Assembly: GCA_011947345.1 (NCBI GenBank)
Contig: JAAVTG010000057.1
Span: forward strand, 434,001 to 498,000
Origin: Phytophthora quininea
Taxonomy: Eukaryota > Oomycota > Peronosporomycetes > Peronosporales > Peronosporaceae
Length of the DNA: 64,000 bases
Reading direction: 5' to 3'
Shown: positions 42,914 to 54,761 of the stretch, piece by piece
How the letters are laid out: each line of letters starts with the position of its first letter
How positions within the stretch are numbered: position 1 is the stretch's first letter
Notes under the pieces: model-generated
The model's input: the letters and a program-made list of their open reading frames with translations, nothing else
What the model was told of the DNA's origin: nothing
Databases searched by the model: none
Program-made: the position numbers and the translations under genes

Positions 42914-45900
42914 TTATGAGCTTTCGAAGGGCTGCACGGCAACGTTAGTGACCATGCCGTGGCTCATGCTCTGCATATCGGACAGGATCTCGAAAATATT
43001 GGGCACGGCGTAGCTACGAGATGTGTCGCCAAGGTCCTCTTCAGCTGCGTCAGTGGTGGGCAGCGCGATCTGGTAGTTGGCCGTAATGGCACGGAACTTG
43101 GTCGGCAGGAAGGCCTGCGGCTTCCACGTCAGCAGGATCTCCGTCGTGTCGACGCCACTGACGAAGAAAAAGGCAAGGTGGCCAAATGCCTTCTGCAGGT
43201 CCTCTAGCAGCTCGCGAACGGGGTCGAACCCGATCATGACGGGGACGGTAGTCAGGTCCATGTTCTTGTAGACTCGAGAGACGAACGGGTGCTTCTTGTC
43301 CTCCTCAACACGCATCTTTTTCGTCGGAAGGGTGTCCGGGGACAGTTCGAGGATCGCATCGAACTCCGTTCTCGACGAGGCAAACGCGGCCTTCCAACCG
43401 GAGGACGACGCGCCTGCACGCAGCCAAGACACCAGCACATCGTACGAGGTCTGGGATAGGGACACCAACCGCTGTACGATAACTTTGTCCGGAGTGAATC
43501 GCGTCCAACTGGACAAGCAGTCCATCTCTTCGTAGTCGGCAGCAATAAACATGGCAGGATGGGTCGTCGCACTCGTGCTAGACGCCTCGAAGCGCTTCAA
43601 AATCTCCCGTCGCTTGTCATCGTCCAATGTGCTGTTCAAGTCCACGATGAAAGGCACGTTTTGCCAGTCGAAGCTGGCAATGCGCTTTAAAACGCGAAGG
43701 AAGCTGGACAGCACAGAGTTCGGAGTGGATGTGGATGCCGTCGTCAGGAACACATCCGCGACAAGCAGCTCGACTGCCTCGACTGGGAACAAATTGCTGA
43801 GGGCCTTGTCAGCCAGCCACCGCTGCACAAGGCGGACGGTAGGACCGAACGACGTGTGCTTGGTATGTAAAGCATGGATAGTGTTTGCATGCTTGGAGAG
43901 GTAATCTGCTTCCCGCTTGACTCGCGTATTCTGGCGAATGAACAAGCGCTAGTCGCTTGGCACCGGCAGCACCAGTGACGACACTCAGCTCCTTCTCGCT
44001 GCGAATGATCAACCGGAAGACGTAGCCACTCATGAACACATCCACACAGTTCTTGGCCACCTCGCATCGGAGATTCAAACGCGACTCCAACTCGTGCGCA
44101 ATGTGCACGTAGAAGCCAGTCTTCGCATGTACCAGCGCCTTCTTCTCATTTGGCCAAGCAGAGGACCGCTCAAACTTCACATGTAATGTTAAAGGCTCAA
44201 GCACAGTGTTCACACGGGCCATGGGTGGAGTGTCCATCTTCTCCCCTTGGAGTAAGCAAGCGGATGTGGCTGAACAGGGAACAAGCTTGTATAACGGAAT
44301 GCTGGGTGGACCGGAAGCACGTCCGAAACCTTCAGCGGCAACGAGTCCAAGTCGCGAAGCGTCTTGGCAAAGCTGTTGAAAATCACCCACAGCTTCGACA
44401 CGGAATTCATCGTCGACTCAAACGCATTCGACGCGTTCGACTGCTTTGCACCTGCCGGTACTTCGACGTCGAGAGCGGAATGCAACGCCGCATTGGACGT
44501 TTTAATCTGCGCCGCAGTGAGTTGCGGACAGTGGGCAGGCGCAATGAACTTCACGATCGCATCCAGCACACGGTGGCGATTGTCGGTGCTGATCTCGTCC
44601 CACACAACAGCTTCGATGATAGCGCCGTCTTTAAACCGACGCAACTCGGACTTGCCCCGCCAAAACTGGCGGAACTCGGTGCTAGCTACTTTGTCATCCG
44701 CGTTCGGCCCCTTGTCCACAATCCGCCACGCGTTATCGGAGTTCACGCGAACTCCAACAGCAACAGGGCGCCGCGTTGGCAGCGAATTGTTCCGCATGCT
44801 CCACTCTACGGCGTCCTCGGTGATCGGTCGAACTAAATCAACACGATCAGTCAAGGCCTTTGAGAGCACTGCCTCAATCTTGCGCGCCCAGAAGCGCTCA
44901 AGACCCATATCATTGATACTGCGCTTTTCCTCTACGGTGTAGGTCTCTTCGTCAGCATCGTCAACTGAGGTGGGCGCAGGGAACCAGTAGTACTGGTCGT
45001 ATCTCGTCCAAAACTCGTTCTTCTTGATGAACAGCTCCCGGAAGCCGTCCATCGAGCAGTGTTGGATAAGCTTCACTGACTCTGCAGCGGCGTTCTGGAG
45101 TTCCTTCCACGCGCTCTTAGATACGCGGCCAAACAGGTTTAAGCGCCCAGACGAATCCAAAACCACCAGGTCGTAGGACGCACGGAAGGTCTGAATGCCC
45201 TCGGCTGTAAGCACCACGCCTCCCTCAGCTGGAGGGAACTGCAGAGGCTCACTGTCAAGCTTGTGCACGGCAATGAACTGTACCAAAACCTTAAACATTT
45301 GGTCGGACGGGGTCTGCGCATTAATGCGCTTCTTCTGGTACAAATACAGCAGCAGCATGCTGGCCAAGAAGTCGTTCACCGAGTCCATGGTCTTGTGGAA
45401 GCCGCGCTGACGCAGCCACACCTTGGCCAGGATGCAGGCCTCGGCAAACTGCGGTGCCTCCTTCAACGCCGCATGCAGCTCTCTGGTATGTTGCCGCACC
45501 ATCATGTCCTCCAGGATCGAGTTGTTGTACAAGGGCGTGCTGCACTGCTTCATCTGCTCCTCGGTCATGTTGGGTTCGTGACGGACATTGTTCTTCGATG
45601 GCGCCAACTTGGCCAGCTTGAACAGCTCGGGCGTGACCACAGGGATCACCCGCACCTGCACCTTGGTGCCCTTGAGTCCGTTCTCGGCCAAGTACGCAGC
45701 CGTCATCTTCACCAGTAACATTGGCTTCTCGTACTCACCATGCCACGCTTCTAATTTCACACTCTCCACCATCTCTTGGGACTGCAACTCGGCCGCCAGC
45801 ACCCCCAAATACAGGTTGCGCTTGTCAAAGTATCTGTAGTTGGCAAAGTCTTTGGCAGGAAGCAGTCTGCGGGTATTTCCACCGCCACATCCACTGTGAG

Positions 45901-46296
45901 CGTTCCGTACTCGGTGCTTTTGCGGGACCCGAAGGCCATGGTCTGCAGGATGTAGCTGCCCACGACGTCCAGTCTGGCGGGGGCTTGGAAGGGCAGCACG
46001 ATCTCTTTTCTCTTCACATGATTGCGAATGCAGAGTCCATGGGCCTGCAGTGCGTCCTGCGTGACCTGCTGGCTCTGCAGGCCCTGGAACAGCTCCTTGA
46101 CTTGGAATAGAAGCTTCTGCAGACCGGCGCTGGCCTTGGCGGACGGTTTGCGGCCCGTGGCGGCCAGCAGCTCATCAACTTGCAGTCGGAAGAAGGACGA
46201 GCGGTAGGACGTGGTCGGGTCGGCTGCGCGCAGGTGGCGCAGCTCGCTGGCGCTCGGCAGCGCGTACTTGGACAGCGCCTTCTGTAGGTCCGTCAT
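42914..46296 (-). CDS. NOL6: Nrap/NOL6/Utp22 small-subunit processome protein
   Basis: A protein of roughly 1,100 residues required for early 18S pre-rRNA processing in the nucleolus. It has the tandem nucleotidyltransferase-like and PAP/OAS1-like modules of the Nrap family. Recognisable stretches include APARLDVVGSYILQTM, DFANYRYFDKRNLYL, YNNSILEDMM, ACILAKVWLRQRGF, ELRRFKDGAIIEAVVW, CDVFMSG-like VDVFMSGYVFRLII, VRLVQRWLADKAL and LLVADVFL, and FDPVRELLEDLQKAFGHLAF. No introns are evident. Three frame breaks, near 45836, 44250 (G run) and 43955, are each repaired by one base. Because the gene is expected to be essential, these are more likely sequence errors than inactivation. The first ATG is at 46296; PIG-U diverges 250 bp away. 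Confidence 0.93.
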
Positions 46297-46377
46297 GCTC
46301 GACGTTGACACAGTGAGCTGCTGTGGCCCAACAGCTTTGGACGAAACGTAAATCGGAGGTCAGGCCCAACTAATTCC

Positions 46378-46399
46378 TGTAGCCATTTTGATGGCTACA
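46378..46399. repeat. Short hairpin-forming inverted repeat in Nrap/PIG-U promoter
   Basis: Perfect 9-bp arms, TGTAGCCAT and ATGGCTACA, are separated by TTTG. The right arm ATGGCTACA is repeated at the PIG-U start codon (46548). A role in transcription is possible but unproven. Confidence 0.5.
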
Positions 46400-46547
46400 T
46401 CCTTAACAGAGCAAACCCGATGGACAACCACTCGGCAAAAAAGGATGGAGTCAATAACCACCAGAAACGAATTAGTAATTATGGGCCTGACGACCAGTAA
46501 TTCGCAGGCCCAATCAGGAGCCAAAGGTGTTATTACAGTACAACAAC

Positions 46548-48261
46548 ATGGCTACATTGTCGAAAATGCAGGTCGCGCCCTACGTCGTCGGCGCCTGCGT
46601 GCGCGGGGCGCTGTACGCCCTACCGTCGATCCACGAGACGCTCTCGTCACGACCAGAGCTCGTCACTGCCGTGTCCTCCTTCCGCCGCCTGCAGGAGGGC
46701 GCCTACCTGCACCAGACGACCGGCTCGCCCTACGCTGGAGACGTGTTCCATCAGCCGCCGCTGCTCTACGCTCTGCTCTACCCTCTGGTAGGACGCGCCC
46801 CACCTGCCCTGCAATACACGCTGGCATGCGTGCTCTTCACGGTAGTGGATCTGCTTCTGGCGCGGGTCTTTGCTCGTCTCTGTCGACGCACTCTACAACT
46901 GGAAGAAGGCAGAACGCCTACCTTCCAAGGACAGCCCATTTGGCTCAGCCAAATCCCAGTGTCGCCGCTGTTCAAACCTCAAAATCTACCCACGACAGTA
47001 GCGTTCATGTGAGACTATTTTTTAGGTAGAATGAAGGGTAGAACATATATTTAAGTGTGTCATCTGTGCTGTAGGTACCTGCTGAACCCGTATACGCTGG
47101 CGTCGAGTGTCGCCATGTCCACCGTATCGTTCACGCACTTGGCAATACTCTACAGTTTGGTGTTTGCAGCGGAAGGTGACGTGGAGTAATGTGTATGAGC
47201 TTTTGTAGAGGTTCTCTAATATCTTTGTTTGCTGGTGTTTCAGGTGCGGTTGCGGCCTCGATGCTTTGCGTCGCTGTTGGCACATACCTCTCGGTATATC
47301 CGTTCTTTTGGCGGTTCCAATTGTCCTACTGCTGTGTGATGCCAAGCGTTCTATGGTTGACGATGCTCCTGTCCAATTGACGTGTATAAAAGAACATAAC
47401 ACGGTGTTGACGTGATATTATGTAGACGGAAGGCAATGATGATAGAAGCCTTTCAATCATTTCTGTTGCTGTGAAATGCATGGCACTACTGAGTGCGTGG
47501 TTGGCGCTGCTGCTCTATTTGTCGTGGAGTTTAAGTGGCGGCTGGGGATTCCTGGAGGTACTGTACTTTCGGCAAGAATCACCGAAGACTGAGCTCCTGC
47601 TAACGCTATTGTTTTTAGGAAACGTACGTGTGGGTCGCCCAGTACTCGGACTTGACCCCAAACGTTGGTATCTTCTGGTACTTCTTCATGGAAGTTTTCG
47701 ACCGCTTCATCCCGTACTTCCTGTTCGTGATGCACCTGCACCCATGCATTTACGTTGTCCCGATCTACCTCCGCATGGCGTACGTCCAAATTCCTTTTTG
47801 TATGCTTGCTCTGACGTTTCCTTTTGCCAGACACCGACCTCAGGCCTACGCATGCGTGCTGATCGGGATCTTTTCGCTGTTCCAGGCGTACCCCACCTTT
47901 GGGGATTTTGGCTTCTTTCTCTCCATGTTAGCGATGCATCCAAAGACGATCATGAGTACGTGGGCAATATTATTCTCAAGTGACGTAGCTCTAACACTTT
48001 TGTACAGCGATAGAGAATCGGTTTGTTTACGTGCTCGGCCTGGGTGTGGCAACGTGCATGCTGCCGGTGATGTGGTTCCTGTGGCTGTTCCCGGCCTCTG
48101 GCAACGCAAACTTCTTCTACAACCAGACGTTGGTGTACCAGATCTTTAACTCGCAGATCATCACTGCGTTTGTTGGGGCATCCATGAAGCGCGACAAGGA
48201 TGTTGACAAATACCGAGCGAGCCGTTTGAAACAAGTCGATGGAAATGAACCATCCAAATAG
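46548..48261 (+). CDS. PIGU: GPI transamidase subunit PIG-U
   Basis: A multi-pass ER membrane subunit of the complex that attaches GPI anchors to proteins. Six exons are inferred: 46548-47008, 47075-47175, 47244-about 47380, about 47424-47557, 47619-47956 and 48007-48261, with introns of 43-68 bp. Family landmarks are VVGACVRGALYALP, GSPYAGDVFHQPPLLY, FMYLLNPYTLASSVA, VGTYLSVYP, the signature DLTPNVGIFWYFFMEVFDRF, FQAYPTFGDFGFFLSML and ASGNANFFYNQTLVY near the end. One base appears missing near 47300 to join YLSVYP to LLAVPIVLLLC. Length and order agree with PIG-U of animals and yeast Cdc91. Confidence 0.92.
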
Positions 48262-48335
48262 GTGTCAAGTCGCGAGGGTCGTCACTTTAATGACAAATTG
48301 CACGAAGTTTGGGGCATTTGCATTCACAACGTATT

Positions 48336-49436
48336 GGGGAATCTTTCAGGAAGTCTTCGACCTCTATTGTCTCCGCTAGATGTCAAAAGTGTCGTCAACC
48401 AGGAACAAACTACTGCGGGTGTCGCCACCTTCAGAAGCGAAGACTACAAGGAGATGTCATCCGGTGTCGTTCTTCTGGGCAAGCGTGGCGAGCTCGTAGT
48501 GGGAGAAAATTGCTTTGTGGTCTCGCAAAAGCTTCGTCAAGAATTGCTGCTGGATCTGCACAGTCGAGGTGCCATCCAGCCGCGGATTCAGATTCCTGCT
48601 ACGTTAAATCAAGACGATCGTGCCACCTCCAACCAAGCGGATCCAAGCACAGCAAAGCAGAATCGCCATTCTTCTCCACCGCGGTCATTAAAGCCGCCAC
48701 ACAGCAGTTCTACGGATCCAGTAGTCTCGGCATTTCCGGTTGCATTCGAAAACCAAACGGGCTCGTTTCAATCCACACCGATCTTGGCGCTGGACTTGCA
48801 GACGACGCCGCTGGCAAAAGGTGTTGTAATGAAGATTATCGGGGTCCCAGTCCCAACTTCGCCGAGCAAGGCAGCAGCAACTTCCAAGCAGCCGCGCAAA
48901 TCGACAGTGAAGACAATCTCCAGCCTTGAAAGCGTTCTGAATACCAAGGCAGAGCCTCTGCCCAAGTCATCGACCAAGACACTGGAATCTGGTGCCATGA
49001 AGTCGCAGAGTGAGTCAACTCTTCAAACACTGCCAAGGAACCAACAGCTTCATACGACGAAATCTTCTGCTAGTGCTGGGAGTCCAGTCGTCCCGAAACA
49101 CATTGTAAGTATTGATTTCTTGTGGTAACTCGACGGAATAATTCCTAACCTGCGTTGTCGGTCTGGGAACAGCAAAACGGTGAGAAGCATCTGCAGAGTC
49201 TACGGATACGAACGCCGGCGTGTCCTAAGCGTGTTTCGCGGAAGACTTCATCGCAAAGCAGTTTGTTTGTTGGCGACGATGAGGACGGATGGGATGTCGA
49301 AGAGACGGGAAGTTTGTTCTCGCTCCACGAGCAACACGCGTCGACAAGTAGCCTGCCCACACTCAAATATGTGCGAGAGTTCCCAAAGCCGCCCCAAGGA
49401 CGCATCCAACTGTTTCGGCCCGTGACCAGCGATTAA
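48336..49436 (+). pseudogene. 5'-truncated copy of the unrecognised gene at 50.5-52.6 kb
   Basis: Contains the last two exons of that gene: an open stretch with SVVNQEQTTAGVATFRSEDY and a Ser/Pro/Lys-rich region, an intron at 49105-49172 (GTAAGT..GGGAACAG), and the final exon ending LFRPVTSD at 49436. The first three exons are absent and there is no promoter of its own. The frame is open through the copied part, including the four-G run that lost a base in the other copy. Confidence 0.75.
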
Positions 49437-49600
49437 GATTCGACTGAAAATCGTCACTGTTTGGACTAGAGAAGCACAATCGGATATCTGAACTGGGCGA
49501 CAAGTGTCATGGAGTATCATTGTGCATTACGGTATCTAGGACGACGATTTAATGGCGGAGACGATGGCCGTTGGTCTGCTCGGGGCTGTTCTGGCCAACG
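48336..49600 (+). repeat. Inverted repeat 2, left arm
   Basis: About 1,265 bp recur as reverse complement at 50312-51575, with coordinate sums staying at 99,911-99,914. Deduced peptides differ at a handful of positions (for example KTISSLE versus KTTSSLE), so the arms are diverged by a few percent. The left arm starts only 75 bp after the PIG-U stop. Confidence 0.92.
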
Positions 49601-50363
49601 ATTGCTGTACGTAAGGCTGAGGCGGCGAGAGTGATCGACCGCTGCGATACCAACACCCAGATGATCCCGTCGCAGTCCAACGGTGGCTCCTCGGCGTCCG
49701 CAACGGATGACGACTGCAGGTCGATGCCCATGCCAACGGACACCGGTGCTACGGTTCCATCGATGAGCGGATCGGGCACCCTGCCGACGGACGGTAACCA
49801 GGACCAAGACCAAGACCAAGACCACGACGGCAATGGCAATAGCAACGGTGACGACAACGATGACAGCGAGGCAGGCAGTTCAAGCTCGACGAGCGACGGT
49901 AGCGGATCAACAGGCATCTTCACCCTGGCACCAGAGAGCGGCGTGGACAGCGACCGTGGCAGTTCGTCGAGCACTACGACTCAAGGCTCGACTGATGTGG
50001 ACGGGGACAGCCCATGCAGCAAGTCGTTCGATATCCCGGGCGGGTCCGAGTCGTCGTCGCCATCAGCGTCTGGGTCGACCGATCTTGTCGATGGTAGTGA
50101 CGCGGCTCCCTCGGGGTCTTCCGGGGTGGTGGAACCGTGCGAAGGCAGCGGGTCCTCCGCACCGTTTAACCAAGACCGGCGTGCCGTCTGCGAGCACGAC
50201 CGGCAGCCAGGTGGAGGGGTCGTCGGACAGTAACGAAGGCAGTGACACGAACGGCCCGGCGCAGACCGACGAGGGTCTTGACCAGAACAGCCCACAGCAA
50301 ACTCACAAGAGCGTTGGCCAGAACAGCCCCGAGCAGACCAACGGCCATCGTCTCCGCCATTAA
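49601..50363 (+). pseudogene. Ser/Asp/Gly-rich low-complexity gene fragment
   Basis: The spacer of inverted repeat 2 carries an open frame rich in Ser, Asp, Gly and Thr, including DQDQDQDHDGNGNSNGDDND from a GACCAA microsatellite at about 49799-49824. One frame change near 50175 leads to an end with two similar units (DQNSPQQTHKS and GQNSPEQTNGH) and a stop at 50363 inside the right arm. The composition recalls the glycosylated stalks of oomycete surface or secreted proteins. The 5' end with any signal peptide is missing, cut by the repeat junction. Confidence 0.5.
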
Positions 50364-51575
50364 ATCGTCGTCCTAGATACCGTAATGCACAATGATACTC
50401 CATGACACTTGTCGCCCAGTTCAGATATCCGATTGTGCTTCTCTAGTCCAAACAGTGACGATTTTCAGTCGAATCTTAATCGCTGGTCACGGGCCGAAAC
50501 AGTTGGATGCGTCCTTGGGGCGGCTTTGGGAACTCTCGCACATATTTGAGTGTGGGCAGGCTACTTGTCGACGCGTGTTGCTCGTGGAGCGAGAACAAAC
50601 TTCCCGTCTCTTCGACATCCCATCCGTCCTCATCGTCGCCAACAAACAAACTGCTTTGCGATGAAGTCTTCCGCGAAACACGCTTAGGACACGCCGGCGT
50701 TCGTATCCGTAGACTCTGCAGATGCTTCTCACCGTTTTGCTGTTCCCAGACCGACAACGCAGGTTAGGAATTATTCCGTCGAGTTACCACAAGAAATCAA
50801 TACTTACAATGTGTTTCGGGACGACTGGACTCCCAGCACTAGCAGAAGATTTCGTCGTATGAAGCTGTTGGTTCCTTGGCAGTGTTTGAAGAGTTGACTC
50901 ACTCTGCGACTTCATGGCACCAGATTCCAGTGTCTTGGTCGATGACTTGGGCAGAGGCTCTGACTTGGTATTCAGGACGCTTTCAAGGCTGGAGGTTGTC
51001 TTCATTGTCGATTTGCGCGGCTGCTTGGAAGTTGCTGCTGCCTTGCTCGGCGAGGTTGGGACTGGGACCCCGATAATCTTCATTACAACACCTTTTGCCA
51101 GCGGCGTCGTCTGCAAGTCCAGCGCCAAGATCGGTGTGGATTGAAACGAGCCCGTTTGGTTTTCGAATGCAACCGGAATTGCCGAGACTACTGGATCCGT
51201 AGAACTGCTGTGTGACGGCTTCAATGACCGCGGTGGAGAAGAATGGCGATTCTGCTTTGCTGTGCTTGGATCCGCTTGGTTGGAGGTGGCACGATCGTCT
51301 TGATTTAACGTAGCAGGAATCTGAATTCGCGGCTGGATGGCACTTCGACTGTGCAGATCCAGCAGCAATTCTTGACGAAGCTTTGCGAGACCACAAAGCA
51401 ATTTTCTCCCACTACGAGCTCGCCACGCTTGCCCAGAAGAACGACACCGGATGACATCTCCTTGTAGTCTTCGCTTCTGAAGGTGGCGACACCCGCAGTA
51501 GTTTGTTCCTGGTTGACGACACTTTTGATTTCTAGCGGCGACAATGGAGGCTGAAGACTTCCTGAAAGATTCCCA
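50312..51575 (-). repeat. Inverted repeat 2, right arm
   Basis: Reverse complement of 48336-49600 across a 711-bp spacer. Both genes that touch this arm (the five-exon gene and the Ser/Asp-rich frame) continue across its borders, whereas the left arm holds only severed pieces. The right arm is therefore the likely original. Confidence 0.92.
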
Positions 51576-52611
51576 CGAGGTCCTTGGCGCGATCGACGTC
51601 CTTTGCATCCATTCCAGCCATGCTCTCTTCCTTCTCCAAAGAAATACTTGGATCAGCCAAAGAGCGCAGCTTCACTCTCAGTTCTGCCTTGCGGGCGATA
51701 CCCTCCGCTGAACGCCGTACTGATTCCCGTGTGTTCAAATCACGCTCGATTTCAGCTCTTCGCTCTAACTCGACGAAGTCAACAGCTCCTCGTGCTGTTC
51801 CTGCAAGTGACGACGGCCGTGATACACTTTTCCTAGTCGAACTTCTACCAGGCTGCCAAATTGCGTTGCTGGCTGTATCGTATCCTTGCTGACTGTTGAT
51901 CCACGGCAAGTTCACCATCGATTGACCTTCCATTAGACCATTAGTGTACGCGATCGATAGTTTGGGCATTCTTGAAGCCGCGACAGGTCCACGTAAAGAA
52001 ATCGATGGCGATCGCGAGCCTCCAAGCTTCGATTCTGACCGGGACGACGCTCGAGATGGCGCGTAGCTGCCACATATCGAGCCTTTCACCGACGATACGT
52101 AGCTCTGTCTTCGCCTCTTCACTTTCTTGCGGACCAGCTTGGGCTCGTGTCGATCAGTTGACAACATCAACGACTGAGTGTCCCGAACAAACTCGAGGTC
52201 GCCACCTTCAGCAACATCGTTTCCACTTGATAGTATCGGCAATAGCATTCGGTCGGCGAGACCTTTTACTGCGACTTTGAACTGTAAAAAAGTTTATATA
52301 ATTCATGGTTCTATGTGAGCGAGTTTACAGCACGTACAATGTGGTCAGCTTCATGTGGATCAATTGGGTCATGTGCGTGGTAGACAGTGTGAAGAGTGAT
52401 CACGATAGCGGCATCGCGTGAGACCTGGAGACAATATAGTATCAGCCGGGACACATAATACTTGGATTTTGGCCGAACTCACGGCTCGTTTGGCTTTGTT
52501 CGTGTCGATGGGCGCTATCACGTCTTCAAGGACTTCAACAAGACTCGGCACAACTACAGCAGCACCGCTGTGTGCTTGTTTGGCTGCTTTAGCAGGTATG
52601 GACTTGCCCAT
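50476..52611 (-). CDS. Unrecognised Ser-rich gene, five exons
   Basis: I do not recognise this protein. Exon 1 (52611-52483) begins MGKSIPAKAAKQAHSGAAVV. Introns of 58 bp (52425-52482) and 56 bp (52282-52337) separate exon 2 (VSRDAAIVITLHTVYHAHDP) and exon 3 (FKVAVKGLADRMLLPILSSG). A Ser/Arg/Lys-rich, probably disordered region follows, with a possible coiled coil (VELERRAEIERDLNTRES..), and then SVVNQEQTTAGVATF and the final exon ending LFRPVTSD. A one-base loss in a G run near 51573 (three G here, four in the duplicate) breaks the frame between the coiled coil and the last third. It has no signal peptide or membrane helix. The C-terminal part is duplicated at 48.3-49.4 kb. Confidence 0.7.
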
Positions 52612-52760
52612 GCGTGTTCGTTGCAAAGTATAAATATCAAGTATATATATAAGAATCGATACACTAGTAAATATATGAATCTTTATACCCATAACAAATA
52701 TTTATAAACGATGATTTTTATGGAAGTGATGGAAGTGATTTTAGCTTGACTGAGCGTTGT

Positions 52761-54705
52761 CGTACCGTATAGAAATTGTCTTATCCTGCAAACTGTCGTA
52801 TCCGACAGTAGATTTAAGCCAATCACAATTGACCAAATGTTTCCTTGTATTGAAAATGTCATATCCGACACAAAATTGGTGGTTAGCACGGCGAGGCACT
52901 TTTGCTGGACAGAAGTCATCGCACAACTCAATTCGCCATGGGGAAAGGAAGATGCAAGCACACTGAGCACGGAGGGCGAAAGCCACGAGCGTACAAGCGT
53001 TCGGTGCCGACGCACCAATTCCGGCTAGACGTGGTCCTGCACTTCGAGACGCACACCATGGAGGCCACGCTCAGCAAGTTCTTCAAGGGCCTTACAGGCA
53101 CACAGCTCCAAACGGAGCGGACAAGCGTGTACTTCTGGCGCCAACAAAAGGAGAGACTCACGGCTTTGTGCAGCACACTGGCGACGGCAAACCAGCGTCG
53201 GGTTCATCTGCCTGGGATGGCTACCACGCTACCCCATGATGCCGAGGTACACATCGTGCAGTGGATCAACGCGTATCGCTCCCAGGGCCTTCCTGTGTCA
53301 AGCTTGATGCTTCAGCGCAAAGCTCTCGCTGTTGCTAGAGACGCGGGTGTTTCTCGGAAGTTGTTTGCTGCGTCTCACGGCTGGGCAAAAGTCTTCCTAC
53401 GGAGGCATCGTCTCGCCCTACGAGCAAGGACGCGCCAAGGGCAGGTGCATCCTGAAGACGCAAGCGCGGCGCTGGAGCAGTTCAACCGGGACGTGAAGCA
53501 GTAGATGGCGGAGCTAGGTGTTAATTGTGCGTATAACGCAGATCAGACACCTGTGTTTTTCGAGTATCTGCCAAAGAACACCATCAGCAAGAAGGGTGCC
53601 AAGACGGTATGGATACGGTCGACGAGCAAGGACAAGGAGCGGCTCACGTGCATGCTGCTGGGAGACTCGCTGGGCCGCAAGTACCCGCCTTACTTGATTG
53701 TGAAGACACGGCCGTCAACGGTGCCCAAGACGCACGTGGAGAACCTGAAAAAGCGGCATGGGTTTGGAAAGGTGCTGTGGCGGAAGACGCAGCCTCTTCA
53801 AGAGCGGCACAACGTCGTGCTGTTCAGCAACGGAAGCGGGTGGTGGAATGAAGGGTTAACCATTGACTTTCTGCGTTTCCATTTTGCAGAGCGGGCCGAC
53901 ATGACAACTCAAGTGCTGCTCCTGCTTGACGACTTCTCTGCGCATTGGACTGCCGCTGTCTGTGCCTGTGCGAAGGAGCTCAACGTGGAGCTGATGCGAG
54001 TTCCGGCTGGGTGCACAGGTGTCTGTCAGCCCGCAGATGTGGCATGGAATCGACCGCTCAAGCTGAGACTGAGGGAGCGTTGGGTCGACTTCTTGGAGCT
54101 GCAGATGCAGGACCATGAGAAGGCCATGGCAGCAGCAGCGTCGTTCAAGATGGAAGCACCCGATCGAGCGGACGTTGTGAAGTGGATTGCAGACGCCTGG
54201 GATGAGCTGTCGACCAACACGATCGCAAATGGGTTCAAGGGAGTGTTGCGAGAGACTGAGGACGACAAGGACACGCTGCTGCAGATCGAGGGCGTAGTTG
54301 GGCGCTTAGAAAAGCTAGGACTGCTCGATAAACACGTAGGAGAGGTAGCTGAAGAGCAAGATGTCGTCAGTAGGGTGATTGATTGAATTGAACACTTTGA
54401 TGTGTAAGTTTGCCTCTTATTCTACTCGCGCATGGATGCAGGCGTGTAGCTCTTGAATGCACAAGCAGGACTTCATTGGAATCCTTGTGCGCGTTGGGAG
54501 GGTTCTCGGGGTAAACCCCTCCCGAATTCGAATCTGCTATTGCCTTCTCTTCAATGTACGCTTTTGTCTGGACAGTCTGCCCCATTTTCTGTTTACCATA
54601 TGTAGAGTTCCTTTATAATCTAATGCAAAATTTGAATATAACATATTATAGGTTTTTGATCTGTGTGACTTTGGGTGCTGGATAAGACAATTTCTTTACG
54701 GTACA
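52761..54705 (+). mobile_element. pogo/Tigger-like DNA transposon
   Basis: Imperfect terminal inverted repeats bound the element: CGTACCGTATAGAAATTGTC at the left and its near reverse complement (GACAATTTCTTTACGGTAC) at 54686-54704. Inside the left end, related words (GTCGTATCCGAC, GTCATATCCGAC) recur, as expected for transposase binding sites. The element is about 1.95 kb and encodes a single transposase. A second, decayed element follows within 60 bp. Confidence 0.8.
52938..54386 (+). CDS. pogo/Tigger-type DDE transposase with one nonsense codon
   Basis: Frame-intact from ATG 52938 except for a single TAG at 53502-53504. The N-terminus is Lys/Arg-rich with a helix-turn-helix (PTHQFRLDVVLHF..), then a CENP-B-like second domain (AEVHIVQWINAYRSQGLPVS). 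The catalytic domain has NADQTPVFFEYLP (first Asp), LLLLDDFSAHW (second Asp) and AGCTGVCQPADVAWNRPLK (third Asp), the DDD/E layout of the DDE_1 family. About 482 codons is normal for the family. The stop separates DNA-binding and catalytic parts; the rest is well preserved, so it was recently active or the stop is a sequence error. Confidence 0.85.
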
Positions 54706-54761
54706 CATCCTTTCCGATTTGGCTGCGTCCGGAATACGGACAACACATAGTGTGTATCCGA

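Noticed and set aside
6700..48261. Programmed ribosomal frameshifting as the cause of the frame breaks
   Set aside because: Breaks occur in many unrelated genes, at different contexts and without a shared slippery heptamer; indel errors explain them more simply.
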